From Annona cherimola (lineage: Eukaryota > Streptophyta > Magnoliopsida > Magnoliales > Annonaceae), in contig CM059975.1 in NCBI GenBank assembly GCA_030490835.1, positions 48,847,174 to 48,911,173 of the forward strand: a DNA stretch of 64,000 bases, written 5' to 3'. The notes beneath the pieces were generated by a model. It was given only the letters and a program-made list of their open reading frames with translations. It was not told where the DNA came from and did not search any database. Of the stretch, positions 33,033 through 44,433 are shown in pieces. Position numbers and translations under genes: made by a program. Each line of letters begins with the position of its first letter. Position 1 is the stretch's first letter.

Positions 33033-34790
33033 TTATAATAGCAAAATCCAGCGAATCAACCTTGGTTTAGCATCTTTCTTGGCAATTAGATAGCGAATGG
33101 CTACGTTGTCTGTGTAGACAATCACCTTTGACCCTACAAGATAAGAAAGGAATTTATCAATAGCGAATACAACAGCTAATAATTCCTTTTCAGTGGTAGC
33201 ATAGTTGACTTGAGCGTCATCTAGGGTTTTGCTTGCATAATAAATCACCACTGGTTTGTTGTCCTTCCGTTGACCTTAAACTGCCCCAACCGCATGGTCA
33301 CTTGCATCACACATGATCTCAAATGGTAGGCTCTAGTCAGGCGGCTGTATAATTGGGGCAGTGGTCAAAGTTTCTTTTAACCTGCAAAATAAATTTAAAT
33401 AGTCATAAAAAAAAATTAAATTTTACATCTTGATTTAGCAAGTTATTCAGTGGCTTAGCAATTTTAGAAAAATCTTTAATGAAACGCCGATAGAAACCGG
33501 CATGTCCCAGGAAACTCCGAATTCCTTTGACCGAATTGGGTGGCGGTAGTTTTTCAATGACTTCAATTTTTGCCCGGTAACCTCAATACCTCTGCTTGAG
33601 ACTAAATGCCCTAATACAATTCCTTCCTGTACCATGAAATGACATTTTTTCCAATTCAACACCAAGTTGGTTTTCTCGCATCTCTGTAAAACCTTAGACA
33701 AGTTTGATAATCATGATTCAAATGTAGTGCCATAAACTGAAAAATCATCCATAAATACTTCCATTATGTGTTCAATGTAATCAGAGAATATGGCCATCAT
33801 GCATCGTTGAAAAGTGACATTACAAAGACCGAAAGGCATGCATCTGTATGCAAAAGTGCCGTATGGATAGGTGAAAGTGGTTTTCTCTTGATCCTGTGGG
33901 TGAATTGGAATCTAAAAGTAGCCAGAGTAACCATCCAGATAGCAAAAGTAAGAGTGATTGGCAAGTCGTTCAAGCATTTGATCAATGAAAGGCAAAGGAA
34001 AATGACCCTTTCGGGTGGCAATATTTAATTTGCGATAATCGATGCACATTCACCAACCTGTGACTGTCCTTGTGGGAATAAGTTCATTTTTATCATTTTT
34101 CACGACAGTCATACCGCCTTTCTTGGGTACCACATGTACAGGGCTTACCCAATTGCTATCAGAAATAGGGTAGATGATTCCGGCATCAAGAAGTTTTAAA
34201 TTTTTCTTTTTCACCACTTCTTTCATGTTTGGATTCAGACGCCTTTGAGGTTCAATGCTTGTCTTACAATTTTCCTCCATTAGAATTCTGTGCATGCATA
34301 GAGAAGGACTAATACCAGGTAGGTCATTAATGCAGTAGCCAATTGCCTTCTTATGTCTTCTTAGTACAGTTAATAGATCGTTTGATTGGGATTCGGAAAG
34401 ATTTGCATTGATTATGACTGGGTAGGTATCGTTTGAGCCAAGAAATGCATACCTTAGATCTTTAAGAAGAGGTTTGAGTTCTACCTTTTGCGCTTCTTCC
34501 TTTGTTTTTGTCGATAGGAAGGAATTGATGTCTATATCCAGCGTCTCACGAGATGAGTCGGCAACAGGTGAGATGAAAGGGTTTCCATCCAAGAGAGCTG
34601 CACAAGCAGATAGTTCAGGGTAATCATTTTCGACAGTAGCACTTTGAATGATACATACCTTTATCGGGTTACCCTTTTCTTCAATCGGCAAAGGGTCAAT
34701 GACGTCGACCCGTAGGCAAGAGTTATCAGTTGATAGGTGCTTTGTTGCCTCAGAAAGATTAAATTCAACCTTTTCATCTCCAACTGTCAA
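33033..34790 (-). pseudogene. pol: Athila B reverse transcriptase and RNase H
   Basis: RT begins with a connector (LKPLLKDLRYAFLG, about 34490-34450) and fingers ([25 protein letters not shown]), and reaches the catalytic FMDDFSVYG at about 33745-33770. The thumb region shows KCHFMVQEGIVLGH. RNase H shows [25 protein letters not shown] and IRWILLL. Stops and frameshifts at about 34050, 33700, 33447 and 33250 leave no usable enzyme. The segment 33370-33430 looks intron-like at first sight but is decayed coding sequence. Confidence 0.82.
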
Positions 34791-34796
34791 TGAGAG

Positions 34797-35534
34797 TCAA
34801 TCATTTTTTATGTTTATGATGGCTCCAGCCGTGGCTAGGAAAGGTCGTCCGAGAATGATTGGGATTTGGCGATCCTCCTCCATGTCGAGGACCACAAAGT
34901 CGACTGGAATGAACAATTTGCTGACTTTCAAGGGAACGTCTTCAAGGATGTCGACTGGAAATTTAATTGATCGGTCGGCAAGTTGGAGAGACATAGATGT
35001 TAATTTTGGATCACCCATGTTCAACTTTTTACAGATGGAGAGTGGGATCAGACTTACACTAGCTCCGAGATCACATAGTGCTTTGCTGATTTGGACATTC
35101 CCGAGAGAACATGGAATGGAGAAGCTTCCAGGGTCCTTTAGCTTCTCTAGTAACTTATTCTGCAAAATAGCGCTGCATTCCTCAGTGAGTGAAATGGTTC
35201 CGTACTCCTCGAGTTTTCTTTTGTTGGATAGCATGTCCTTGAGAAATTTTGCATAAGTTGGCATTTGGGAAAGCATGTCAATGAAAGGCACATTGATTGA
35301 CAGGTTCTTGAGAATAGAAATAAACTTCTTGAACTGCTTTTGGAGCTTAGCCAGTCGCTGCCTTTGAGGGAAGGGGAGAGGAGGCTGATAAGGAGGTGGT
35401 GGTACATAAGACTTTTTCACCATTGGTTCTGGCTGTGGCTCCTCTTCTTGCTTCTTTCTCTGTTCGGCATCCTCTTCTTTGACCATTTGAGGTGGATCGA
35501 GCTGCTTTCCACTCCGCAAGGTAACCGCCTGCAC
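34797..35534 (-). pseudogene. pol: Athila B protease region
   Basis: 245 codons open on the minus strand, with TLRSGKQLDPP at the start, a Pro/Gln/Glu-rich linker, LCDLGASVSLIPL (catalytic Asp; about 35050-35090) and [12 protein letters not shown] (about 34820-34860). It is in frame with the RT part; a single stop at 34797-34799 separates them. Confidence 0.85.
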
Positions 35535-35589
35535 CTGCTCCCTAGGATTTACTTCAGTTGGCTAGGGAGTTTACCCTGATTTTTTTGGG

Positions 35590-36985
35590 ATGAGGTTGTG
35601 GCATTTTGGGCAATTTGATTTTCAAGCAACTTGATGTGGGTTTGCATTTGGTCCATTTTTTCATCATTTTTCTTGAGCATTAGGATGATATTTTCGAGCA
35701 TGGACTCAGTGGGTTGTGCTTGAGGTGGTGCAGGTAGGGCTTATTGTGTTTAATATGAAGGATGGTTTAATGGTTTTCTAAGAAAACCAGGTGGCTTATT
35801 ATTTTGAGCAAAATTTCGAGTGTTTGACTGGTTTGCCCAAGAAAAATTGGGGTGGTTTCTCCATCCAGGGTTATAAGTATTAGAGTAAGGGTTACCATAT
35901 GCGCGAGTACCATACTGGTTGTTGATTGCATTATCTTACTCGCCTGTGGTGTCTTTAATGGCAAAACTTCACTTAGTTGTGTAGTGTGAAGCTGCACATA
36001 TTTCGCATGATATGTGTCCAGAAGAAGATGCATTCTGGTCCTTGGATTCCTGCTTCTTTTGCTGCAAAATTTTATCAAGTTTATCATGTATAGCATGTAT
36101 GGATTCGATATCATATATGTTTCCTCGTCGAGAGGTTCCTCGAACATTGCCGTACTAAGAATCATAAAGAGCTAAATCATCGAGGAGTTTGAGGGCCTCC
36201 TTCTTAGTAAGTCACATGAATCGGCCACTAGTGGTTGAATTGACGGCACTTCGGCTAGGTCGATCGAGTCCATTGAAAAAATTTTCAATAATATCTCCTT
36301 GCGAGATACCATGATGAGGGCACTTGCGCTGCAGATATTTCATCCTCTCCCACACATCATATAAGCTTTCGCCATCTTTTTGGACGAATTGATTAATCTC
36401 TTCTCTAATTTTCTTGGTTTTATTTGGTGGAATTTTTTTTTCCAAGAATGTTGTAGAGAGCTCATTCGATGTGTTGAAAGTGTCAGGCGGCATAGAATAG
36501 AACCACTCGCTTGCCCTGTCTCGAAGAGAAAATGGGAAAAACTACAGACGAATTACCTCTCGTGGAATGTTTTGCACCCTGATTGTGTTGCATAATTGCA
36601 GGAATTTAGTGATATGTACAGTTGGGTTTTCAGAGAGAAATCCTACAAATTGGTCCTGTTGAACCATCCGGATGAGACCGAGATTTAGTTCAAAATTTCT
36701 TCCATCAATCTTTGGTTCAACTATGTATGATCGGAATCCACGAGGATTCGGGCGGTTCCGATCACTAAGAGTCATTTTTCTTGGAGGAGCGTTGTTCTCT
36801 GCATGCCCTTCCTCTTTCCCTTGATGTGGCGGGTTTTGATTGTTGCGTTCCGCCATGGTGTCTTCGGGATATTTCTGTTGCTTGTAATCACGGATTCTTC
36901 TCCTACGAGAACGTTTAATCTCAGGGTCAGCAACAAAAAGTTTTTCAGCTAGTTGTTTTGCAAAATTTTGGGTATGTGGGTGCAT
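35590..36985 (-). pseudogene. gag: Athila B gag
   Basis: Starts at ATG 36985 (MHPHTQNFAKQLAEKLF). The capsid part includes FVGFLSENPTVHITKFLQLC, ESLYDVWERMKYLQRKCPHH and NFFNGLDRPSR. The zinc knuckle near 35990-36020 reads CEICAASHYT, then a stop and Ser where the last Cys is expected. Stops lie near 36542, 36210 and 36155, and there are frame changes. Confidence 0.82.
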
Positions 36986-37071
36986 ACAAAGATTAACTAG
37001 CTAATTTAGAACAATAAAACAAATAAAAATAAAGAAAGTATCTAAAAATAAAATTTAAAGCAACGTCGAAT

Positions 37072-37089
37072 TCTCCGGCAACGGCGCCA
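37072..37089 (-). other. tRNA-Asp primer-binding site of Athila B
   Basis: Reverse complement TGGCGCCGTTGCCGGAGA, one mismatch from the site in Athila C. It lies seven bases after the 5' LTR end. The short leader (36986-37071) separates it from gag. Confidence 0.88.
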
Positions 37090-37096
37090 AAATACT

Positions 37097-39596
37097 TGTT
37101 CGCAATCTCACTACAAGTGCACGGGTAGTAGATTGTAGTATATAAATTATCGATCCACAGGGAATTCAGGACTATAAAATTTTACTTTTAAATGCTTTCG
37201 CGTCGGATATGGAGATAATATAACAAATAAAATAGAAAAGTAGGGAGGAAATGCAGTAAATAAAAGGGAAAGAAAATAAATAAAATGGGAAGAATTGCAA
37301 ACTAAAAATGAGGAGAGAAAGCGAGAGTGCAAATACCTAGGGTCTAGGATTTCACATGCGTATTTTGCAACGGGTAGTGGTATAAATATTTTATTTGGAT
37401 ATTGTTTGTTAAAGGAGAACAAACACTAATTTATCCTTGCACCTTCTCTCGAAACCGACAAGGTGTACCCTAATTTTCTTAACCACCTATTCTCATGGGA
37501 TTAAGTTATTTAGAATCCATTAACTTCTGTGGTTTGTTCATATAATTCCTCAAGGTTATCATACTTATTTTCATGATCTTAGATTTTCAGGTTTAATATC
37601 TTGATTTTCGTATATTAGATTTTCACCTCTCGGTTTCATCACCTAATATATGAAATTATGCCAAAGTACGGGCCCATGTACATAGCAAGCATAAAAATCA
37701 CAAGATATTAAATTAACAACAACATTCAAAATAAATAAATTAAAAATCCACACCACGCTGCATTGTACGCATGCTACGTCCTAAACCCTAGATTTAAGGT
37801 TTAGCCAAGCATGTTTAAGTTCAAAATAAAATTAAAATTACAATCCATCTTAAACAAGATAACAAAAATTATAAAGGGAAAAGATAGTAAAGCTTATTGG
37901 TTCGAAGCCCCGATGGTGTGTCGGCTGCTCCATGCAACTGGCCAGTTCGCCCTTTTTTTTCGTGCTCTCCACCTTGCTTTCTCTATCTCTCTCAACTTTC
38001 TGGTTGTGAACTTTCTCTACTCCAAATTCTGTGTTGGAATTTTCTATCTTCTCTCCAACTGCTTGTTCTCTCTCTGTTCTGGTCAAAATTCTCTCTCGAA
38101 AATATTCTGATGCTCTAATCTTTTTCTAAAATTCCCGCTAAAATATTTTGCAGTGGTATTCTTGCAGGGATTTTCTGTTGCTTGCTCCTCAGAATTTTTC
38201 TGCTGCGGAATGCTCTCCTTTTCCGATTGCTCCCCTTTTATAGATGCGTACTTCAATTGCTGTGGGCCCTATCTCCATCAATTGTTGATTTATTCTACTT
38301 CATTGCTGGATGTAAATGCATGCTGGAATTCACGTGAAATGCTTTTGTGGGCAGAAGCATTGCTGCTGATTTTGTTATGGGGTCCATCTGCATGAAATCA
38401 CATCCATGCTGCTGATGAAATCATGTTTATGCATTGATTAAAAATCTGGATGAATGGATTTTAATGTAGCTGTTCTGATCAGCCTGCTGTACACGTGATT
38501 TCTGGTGTCGAATTTCTAGTGGACCGTACATAAGTTCTGCTGGACACGTGACATGATTTTGAAATGAAAACATTACTACTGATCCATCAAAATGCTGCTG
38601 CTGCTGAATGTTCAATAGGTAGCATGGGTGCAATAAAAAAAATCACGTGAATTGGGGTGGAAAAAATGCTGCTGCTGTTTTACGTGATCAGCTATGAGAG
38701 CATGGTGGGGTCCACTAGCAGCTATGCATGGTGTGGGTAGCCATTGTGCTGCTGTTGATTTTATTGCTTTCACGTGAGTATGAGGAATGAATGGGATATA
38801 TTGCTGTTTAGAAATAAAAAATGAGCAGTTGTTGCATCGGATACGTGATGTGCTGGCGGGCCATACATGGGAGCTTGGACAGCTGATTTGGAGAGTTGGA
38901 ATCAACGACCTGGATTAAAAATCTGGATGGGCAGATTTGCTGCTGGTTCACATGAATGGCTGCTAGTCTTGGTGGGGTCCATCATAAAAATGCTGCTGGA
39001 CGGTGTGCTACTTGAAATAGAAATGGGCAGCTAGTATAAATGAATGGCATGGGATGGAAATCACGTGAGTTGCTGCTAATTTATTGTGCTGGAAAATTTA
39101 GGCCATTGCATAAACTTGATCACGTTGCTGCATTGTGTGGATAGATCATGTGAAACGCAGCTAGTGGGACCCACTAAATGAATGAGTTGCTGAGTTTAAA
39201 TGGTTGTGATGGCTTGACATGTTGGATTAGCGGTGATGATTGGCCGGTGATAAAATGGATGGCTTGGATTTTTGCATGATTTGATTTCTATGTGGGACCA
39301 CCTTGGTGAAACTTGTTTTCCCTGCATAAAAATATTTAAATCATTAATTTGTCAAAATTATTAGTGGATTATTATTATAAACATTATTTCAAATCCATTT
39401 AATTTCATGGTAACAATTTAAGATATAATTTCAAGCCAAACGATTATAAAAATAATTTACATTACTTGAAATTAATATTTAATACCCAAAAGTTGCAAAA
39501 CCATATTTTAAACCAAATTTCATATTAATTTCAATTAATTAGCCACCAATTTGGTATAAAATTTCCATAAAATTTGTTACCAAATTCCAATTATCA
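37097..39596 (-). repeat. Athila B 5' LTR (2500 bp)
   Basis: Begins TGTTCGCAATCTCAC and ends CAATTATCA in + reading. It is more diverged from its partner (15390-17675) than the LTRs of Athila C are from each other, so B is the older insertion. The extra block at 39294-39507 is missing from the 3' LTR. ATTCC follows at 39597-39601. Confidence 0.9.
38232..39067 (-). promoter_or_regulatory. Athila B 5' LTR promoter: TATA box and six G-boxes
   Basis: TATA box at 38232-38243 (CTATAAAAGGGG on the minus strand). CACGTG occurs near 38332, 38492, 38544, 38644, 38770 and 39062. A seventh site present in the other LTR is here CACATG (about 38949), a single C-to-T type loss. Confidence 0.75.
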
Positions 39597-39601
39597 ATTC
39601 C

Positions 39602-41658
39602 TGATCCAACATACCCACCTCATCAGCCAGCTGCTACTCTGTCTAGCTTACAAGCTAGAGCTAAGTCTCTAGGTCACCATGATATTGCCAAGATAGTAAG
39701 GGTTCCTTATCCTGTATCAAGAAAACTGAGGAAAGAAGCACATCCGAAAAAGCAGTTCGGGAAAACAACTTCCCATTTAAACTTGAAGGCTTCACCACCA
39801 CTGCCACCAGGGCCGAGGTACAGGCTATTCTCACACCCCCGACAAAGGGGTAGGCAATAAAAGAAGCCACTGCAGAACGCTCGCAAATTAAGAGCATCTC
39901 AAAAGCCAAGACTCTTTGACGAGTGGCAGTATCCTCACAAGCGTCATACAACGTATCCACATTTGGCGCTCAAGCTGATCCTAAATTTTATACACAAAAA
40001 TTAATTCGCTTCATTGATCAGACTGAGGGAGGATATGACTTATGCGTCTGTTGTGGCCTCGTCCCGAGGAGAGCACCGGATGCTGCACCCAAAGAGAGAA
40101 GCTAAAAGGAAGAGGCATCTCCTCCAAACGACGGAAGTCAACATGGTGGACCTCACCCAGCAAAGCACTTCAAAAGCTTCGGAGATGTTGACCCGGTCAA
40201 GGGCACCTGCAATGCCCATTATGCCACCATTCTGCAGCCTCTCTCATCCTGAAGGTATTAGGGCCGCTCTCCAAAGAGGCCAATTTGAAGCCTCTTACAT
40301 GGTGGGCGAAGAAGAAGAGGTTCCTACACCCAAGTCCCAACTCATTCATGATCTCCAGGAGGAAATTAAGCGTATGAAACAGGCTATGGAAACTCCAGCC
40401 GAGAAGACAACAAGTTCTCATCAGCCGCTATCACCAAGGAACCGCCAATCAGTCCATAAGCCCAAGAAACCAATCAGGCAGCGGACCGAGGAAGATGAAA
40501 ATGTAGAATTTGAATAAGGCTTTCCGCAATTCAATAATCTGCGTATCAATACCCCTCGACCTCAAGACGCACGGGTAAACACACCCATGGGGTCTCCACC
40601 CGGGTTTGTCGCGCAAAAGGAGATGGTGCATCAGCTTGTGGCTGAATGCCTTCGTCGCCAGCCACCTCAACTTACTGGGGTCCCTAAACGATAATCAACA
40701 GGCCTTATCCCCCAGAGGTTGAAGCAGAGTTGCTACCTCAGGATTTGAAGCCACCAAAGATCCAATTCGATGGGACCGGGAGTGCGTTAAAGCACCTGAC
40801 ATCATTCCACTATGCCATGGGCAACTGGGCGCACTATTCAAATTTTTGTCTTCGAATGTTCCCCAATACTCTTTCTGGTGATGCTTTCCAGTGGTACATA
40901 TCTCTCCCAACCGGCTCGGTGCGAACATGGGAAGAGATGAAGGAAATGTTCACCTCCTGATTCGTTGATACTACACAAGAAGTACAACTATCGAAATTAT
41001 CAACCTTGTTCCAAAAGAAGGACAAGCCGATTGAAGACTACATCACCAGATGGCAGAGGGCCGCTAACCGGTGTCAAGCACCCCTCTCTCAAGCGATGAA
41101 GGTCAATCTTTGTCGAAATGGCATCAAGACGGAAATTTCCTTGCTGATGAATGAACAACTAAGTACATTTCAGGCCCTAGCCACAGAAGCTTGTCAAAAA
41201 GAGTATTTGTTGTCTCAGCAAAAAGCCTGGAAGAAGGAGTCATCCACAACCACTACATTTAAGAAGAAGAAAGCTGGAGAGACCTCTGCGAACACCATGG
41301 AGGTTAAGAAGCAGCCAGAGAAAGCAAAGCCGCCCGCAAAGAGCAGCCTGCAAAGCCCTTCCGAAGAGAGGAAATCCAATACACCTTCAGGGAAGATGAT
41401 GTGGAGATGTTATTCCAGCACCTCATGTCGACCGGGATATTTGAGCTGCCCGCCCCAAAAAGACCGAAAGAACTTGGACGTACTTCTCATCAGCGATATT
41501 GCAGTTATCACCGATATGTCGGTCACCGCACCAAGAATTGCTGGGATCTTCAAGCAATATTACAAGACTATATTGAAAAGGGGATTATAAAACTCAATCC
41601 TCCAGCGCAGGCTTCATCGAATGTTGTGACAATTGAGATGGCAGAAAGAGGTGATTAG
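39602..41658 (+). pseudogene. gag: Tat gag with first capsid module and zinc motif
   Basis: Continuation of the gag interrupted at 15389. An N-terminal part (RAKSLGHHDIAKIVRV, EDMTYASVVAS) precedes the capsid module at 40730-41220 (PPKIQFDGTGS...HLTSF, SGDAFQWYISLP, TWEEMKEMF, LSTLFQKKDKPIEDYITRW). A Lys-rich linker follows, then the Tat-type zinc motif YCSYHRYVGHRTKNCWDLQ (about 41500-41555). Frames change near 40520, 40960 (stop) and 41400. Retrotrans_gag fold by pattern. Confidence 0.75.
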
Positions 41659-41808
41659 GAAGCGGTTCGAAAACCACCAAGCCTAAGACGGACAAAAAGA
41701 TGTCTCAAAAATCTATACAAAGAAGATGAAAGAATAAGGGATAAGGTCATTCTCCCTTTCTTCTCAATACATTTGAGGCAATCCTTACGGGTGTAACCAT
41801 TCCTGATC

Positions 41809-42525
41809 ATGGACTTTCTTCAGCCCGAGTTGCTACTCCCATTCTATCAACGGCTTGCTGGTAAATCACCTCAACCAGCAAAAGAAAGATACATTCTCGA
41901 GGAATTACAGAACATTACTCCATGTGAGTTCCTTGAGGATGGTCCGTTTTGGGACCTAGATAGCAACAAAGGAGAGACTGAAACTTGCTATCATATAAAT
42001 ATGTTTGCATCCAAACCTACAAAGCGGCGAAGAACTACCTCAATGCTTATCCCTAACTACACCAAGTTTGAAGTTGGGATGTCACCAGTAAACCACATCA
42101 TCACATATTTGCGAGAATCTCGACTACTGCCAGCATCCTGGGAAACCAGAGTGGAATACTTCTTGTACTCACTGGGGGAATCAGTGATGTCTTGGTTCCG
42201 AGATAATCATATCGAAGAAATTACCGAGTGGGTCATCTTGATAGACGCGTTCTTGGTCCGCTTCCTGTCAAGGCAAAAAGAGCAGTTCCTTAGTAATTAC
42301 TTGAGGGAAATACAATACATCCAAGAATCCACTGCTCATTACGTAAATTATCTCAAAGACAGTACAAGGAGCGATCCCTTAGCCATATGGTTGCCTGAAC
42401 CTGAAGTGGTCACAAAGTACCTTTCAGATGCAGTATGCCCTCCGACTGACAATGAGTACAAGACCTTTGGAGCCAAAACTTTCATAAAGGCAATTCGGTG
42501 GGTCGGCAACGAAGGCTTCAAATAA
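41809..42525 (+). pseudogene. Second capsid-like module downstream of Tat gag
   Basis: Open for 238 codons. Residues about 85-190 follow the Gag capsid pattern: PNYTKFEVGMSPVNHIITYL, LYSLGESVMSWFRDNHIEEI, TEWVILIDAFLVRFLSRQKE. This aligns in spacing with SGDAFQWYISLPTGSVRTWEEMKEMF of the first module, but sequence identity is low. It lies between the zinc motif of gag and the protease, where Tat elements normally have only a linker. It may be a duplicated or acquired second Gag. Confidence 0.5.
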
Positions 42526-42696
42526 GAGGCAATTTTTAGCGATGCCAAAAGTTTTGGGAGGACAAATCAACTCCAAGTCCTACACATACTACAATTAAAT
42601 GATGCGCCTATCCTTCGAGTGTTCCCTTTCTTAACTAGGGAGTTAAGCTATGATTGGCCGCATATTTAGTTATTCCATGAGAATCATAAGTATGCA

Positions 42697-43059
42697 TTGC
42701 CGCACTTGTTTGATTGTTCGCCGGCGGTCTGTCAAATGGGGCAGACAGAAGAGTTCGCACTCGGACACTTTGTATTGAGCTTGGCCCATGACAGTTGTGC
42801 TCTTCTCTGGATCTCCTCGCTTCCCGAAGAAGCATTTGGTTCTTGGGAAGAGTTCGTTGATATGTTTATCCTAAGATTCCACGAATATGAAACAAAGTTC
42901 CCTCCAGAGATGATAGAAGTCATGCACCCCCTATCAGGAGAATCTCAGTATGATTGCATCTTGAGATGGTTAAACTGCAAAATAATCAATCAACAATTCG
43001 ATAAAGAAAGAATCATGGTTCACCAGTGCATCAAAGTCAATGAGTGGGTATTTCCCTAA
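42697..43059 (+). pseudogene. Third capsid-like module before Tat protease
   Basis: 120 open codons with FVLSLAHDSCALLWISSLPE, GSWEEFVDMFILRFHEY and SGESQYDCILRWLNCKI, again the Gag helix pattern (small residue, W, then WEEF..MF..RF, then an RW helix). It is closer to the first module than to the second in the WEEF motif. Sequence between the second and third modules (42526-42696) has stops. Whether the second and third are parts of one decayed domain is unclear. Confidence 0.5.
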
Positions 43060-43288
43060 AATCCTAAAAGTACAGCCATTTTTCTCAGACGTACTATGAA
43101 CATCAGCTACGAACATTCAGGACTCTGCCTCTTGCAACATGGTGCAAGTTGGAGAGGACGTTCTTGCAATCCTTCGATTTGGTCGAATCACACCAGAAAA
43201 CAAGGGTAAAGCCCCGGCGCAAGAAATTTATACTTAGCCAAAACAACACATACCAGCCAATCGTGGGAAGTCCTCAGTAAGCTATGAT

Positions 43289-43945
43289 GTGCTTGAACAC
43301 TTGAAGCTACTCCCTGCTCGACTCAGTATTTACGATGCTTTGCAGTTGTCGCAAGAAGCTAGGGATGCACTAGTCAGTGCTCTAACAGACGAGAATGTCT
43401 GTCTTGCTTACCTGGTCGACACCACTGAATGTGATGAGATCATCTCATTCACTGATGATGATATGTTTCTTGGAGACATTAATCACAACAGACCTTTATA
43501 TGTTACGGCCAACCTGGCCGATGAACTGGTTAACAGAATCATGATCGATGTCATATCCACGATTAATATCCTGCCCCTTCGAACACTCAAGAGGATCGGG
43601 ATTTCTCCATCAGCATTAAAAGACACTAGTGTGGTGATTCACGGGTTTAATCAAGGGACTCAAAAGGCGATGGGCCTAATTGAGTTGGAACTAAGCATAG
43701 AAGATTTCTGCACTGAAATCTCATGCTTTGTGATTAATGCTTCGACCTCATATAACTTGCTACTAGGGAGGCCTTGGCTCCACAGCAATAAGATCATCGC
43801 ATCAATGGTGATCAATGCTTCAAGTACTGCAAAGATGGAGTCGAAAAAAGGATCTTTGCTGACCATAAACCATTCACAAGGGCGGAATCATTTTACTCTG
43901 ATGCTAAGTATTATGACTTGGCATTTGTTGTCAACACATCAATGA
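43289..43945 (+). pseudogene. pol: Tat aspartic protease region
   Basis: 218 open codons. A retropepsin-like fold is indicated by IDVISTINILPLRTLKRIGI, matching the family pattern DxGSxxNILPL with the Gly-Ser lost, a central IHGFNQGTQKAMG strand and LLGRPWLHSNKIIAS near 43760. The catalytic Asp is retained but its neighbours are changed, so it is probably inactive. It is followed by a decayed linker (43946-44433) with Arg/Gly repeats near 44050-44090. Confidence 0.7.
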
Positions 43946-44433
43946 AAGCAATCGAAGTAACCACATTAGAAGGTCAACAGGAAGTATATTAGCCACCCCC
44001 CCGCACCAGTAAGCACAGACATATTCTCAAGGGGTGAGAAGATGGAAGGTCAAGGTCGTGGTCGAGGACGCGGTCATGGACGAGGAACGACAAAACCAAG
44101 GCTCAGTTTCAAAATAAATTTGAAAATATGAGTCTCGATCCAGCACAGCCACTATCGCGACAACGACAAGGGGCAGCCATACCACCTCCTACCAGCTATA
44201 GCAACACTGCTACAGACTCACGGTTCTACTTGGACCTAGAAGTCCTGAAAAAGGTTGCTAAACTTCCTTGAGCCAATTCCCCTAGATTTGAGGTGGATCT
44301 GGAAGCTCTTCGGAGATTCTGGAACCAGGCCAGTAAGGAAGCCAAGTCACTTTGCTGTGAGAGTGACGAAATGGCCACTGAAGCCGCTTACTAAAACCAA
44401 AAACCTAGGGAAGCGCTCGACAAGGTTTTAGCA

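Larger units (their letters stand above)
15390..39596 (-). mobile_element. Athila-lineage Ty3 element B, split by Athila C
   Basis: On the minus strand: 5' LTR 39596-37097, primer-binding site 37089-37072, gag, protease, RT, RNase H, integrase (36985-31730, then 19409-19270), 3' non-coding region with PPT, and 3' LTR 17675-15390. The target duplication is ATTCC. The binding site is complementary to plant tRNA-Asp, as in Athila/Calypso elements. About 11.9 kb remain once C (12.3 kb) is removed. Coding regions hold many stops and frameshifts. The left LTR has lost about 214 bp relative to the right. It predates C. Confidence 0.9.

Noticed and set aside
33370..33430. Intron-like segment in Athila B (GTAAAA ... 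TTTTGCAG on the minus strand)
   Set aside because: It coincides with a conserved RT to RNase H linker whose residues (Asp-Val-x-Phe-Asn-Phe ... Leu-Lys) can still be read through it, so it is decayed coding sequence.
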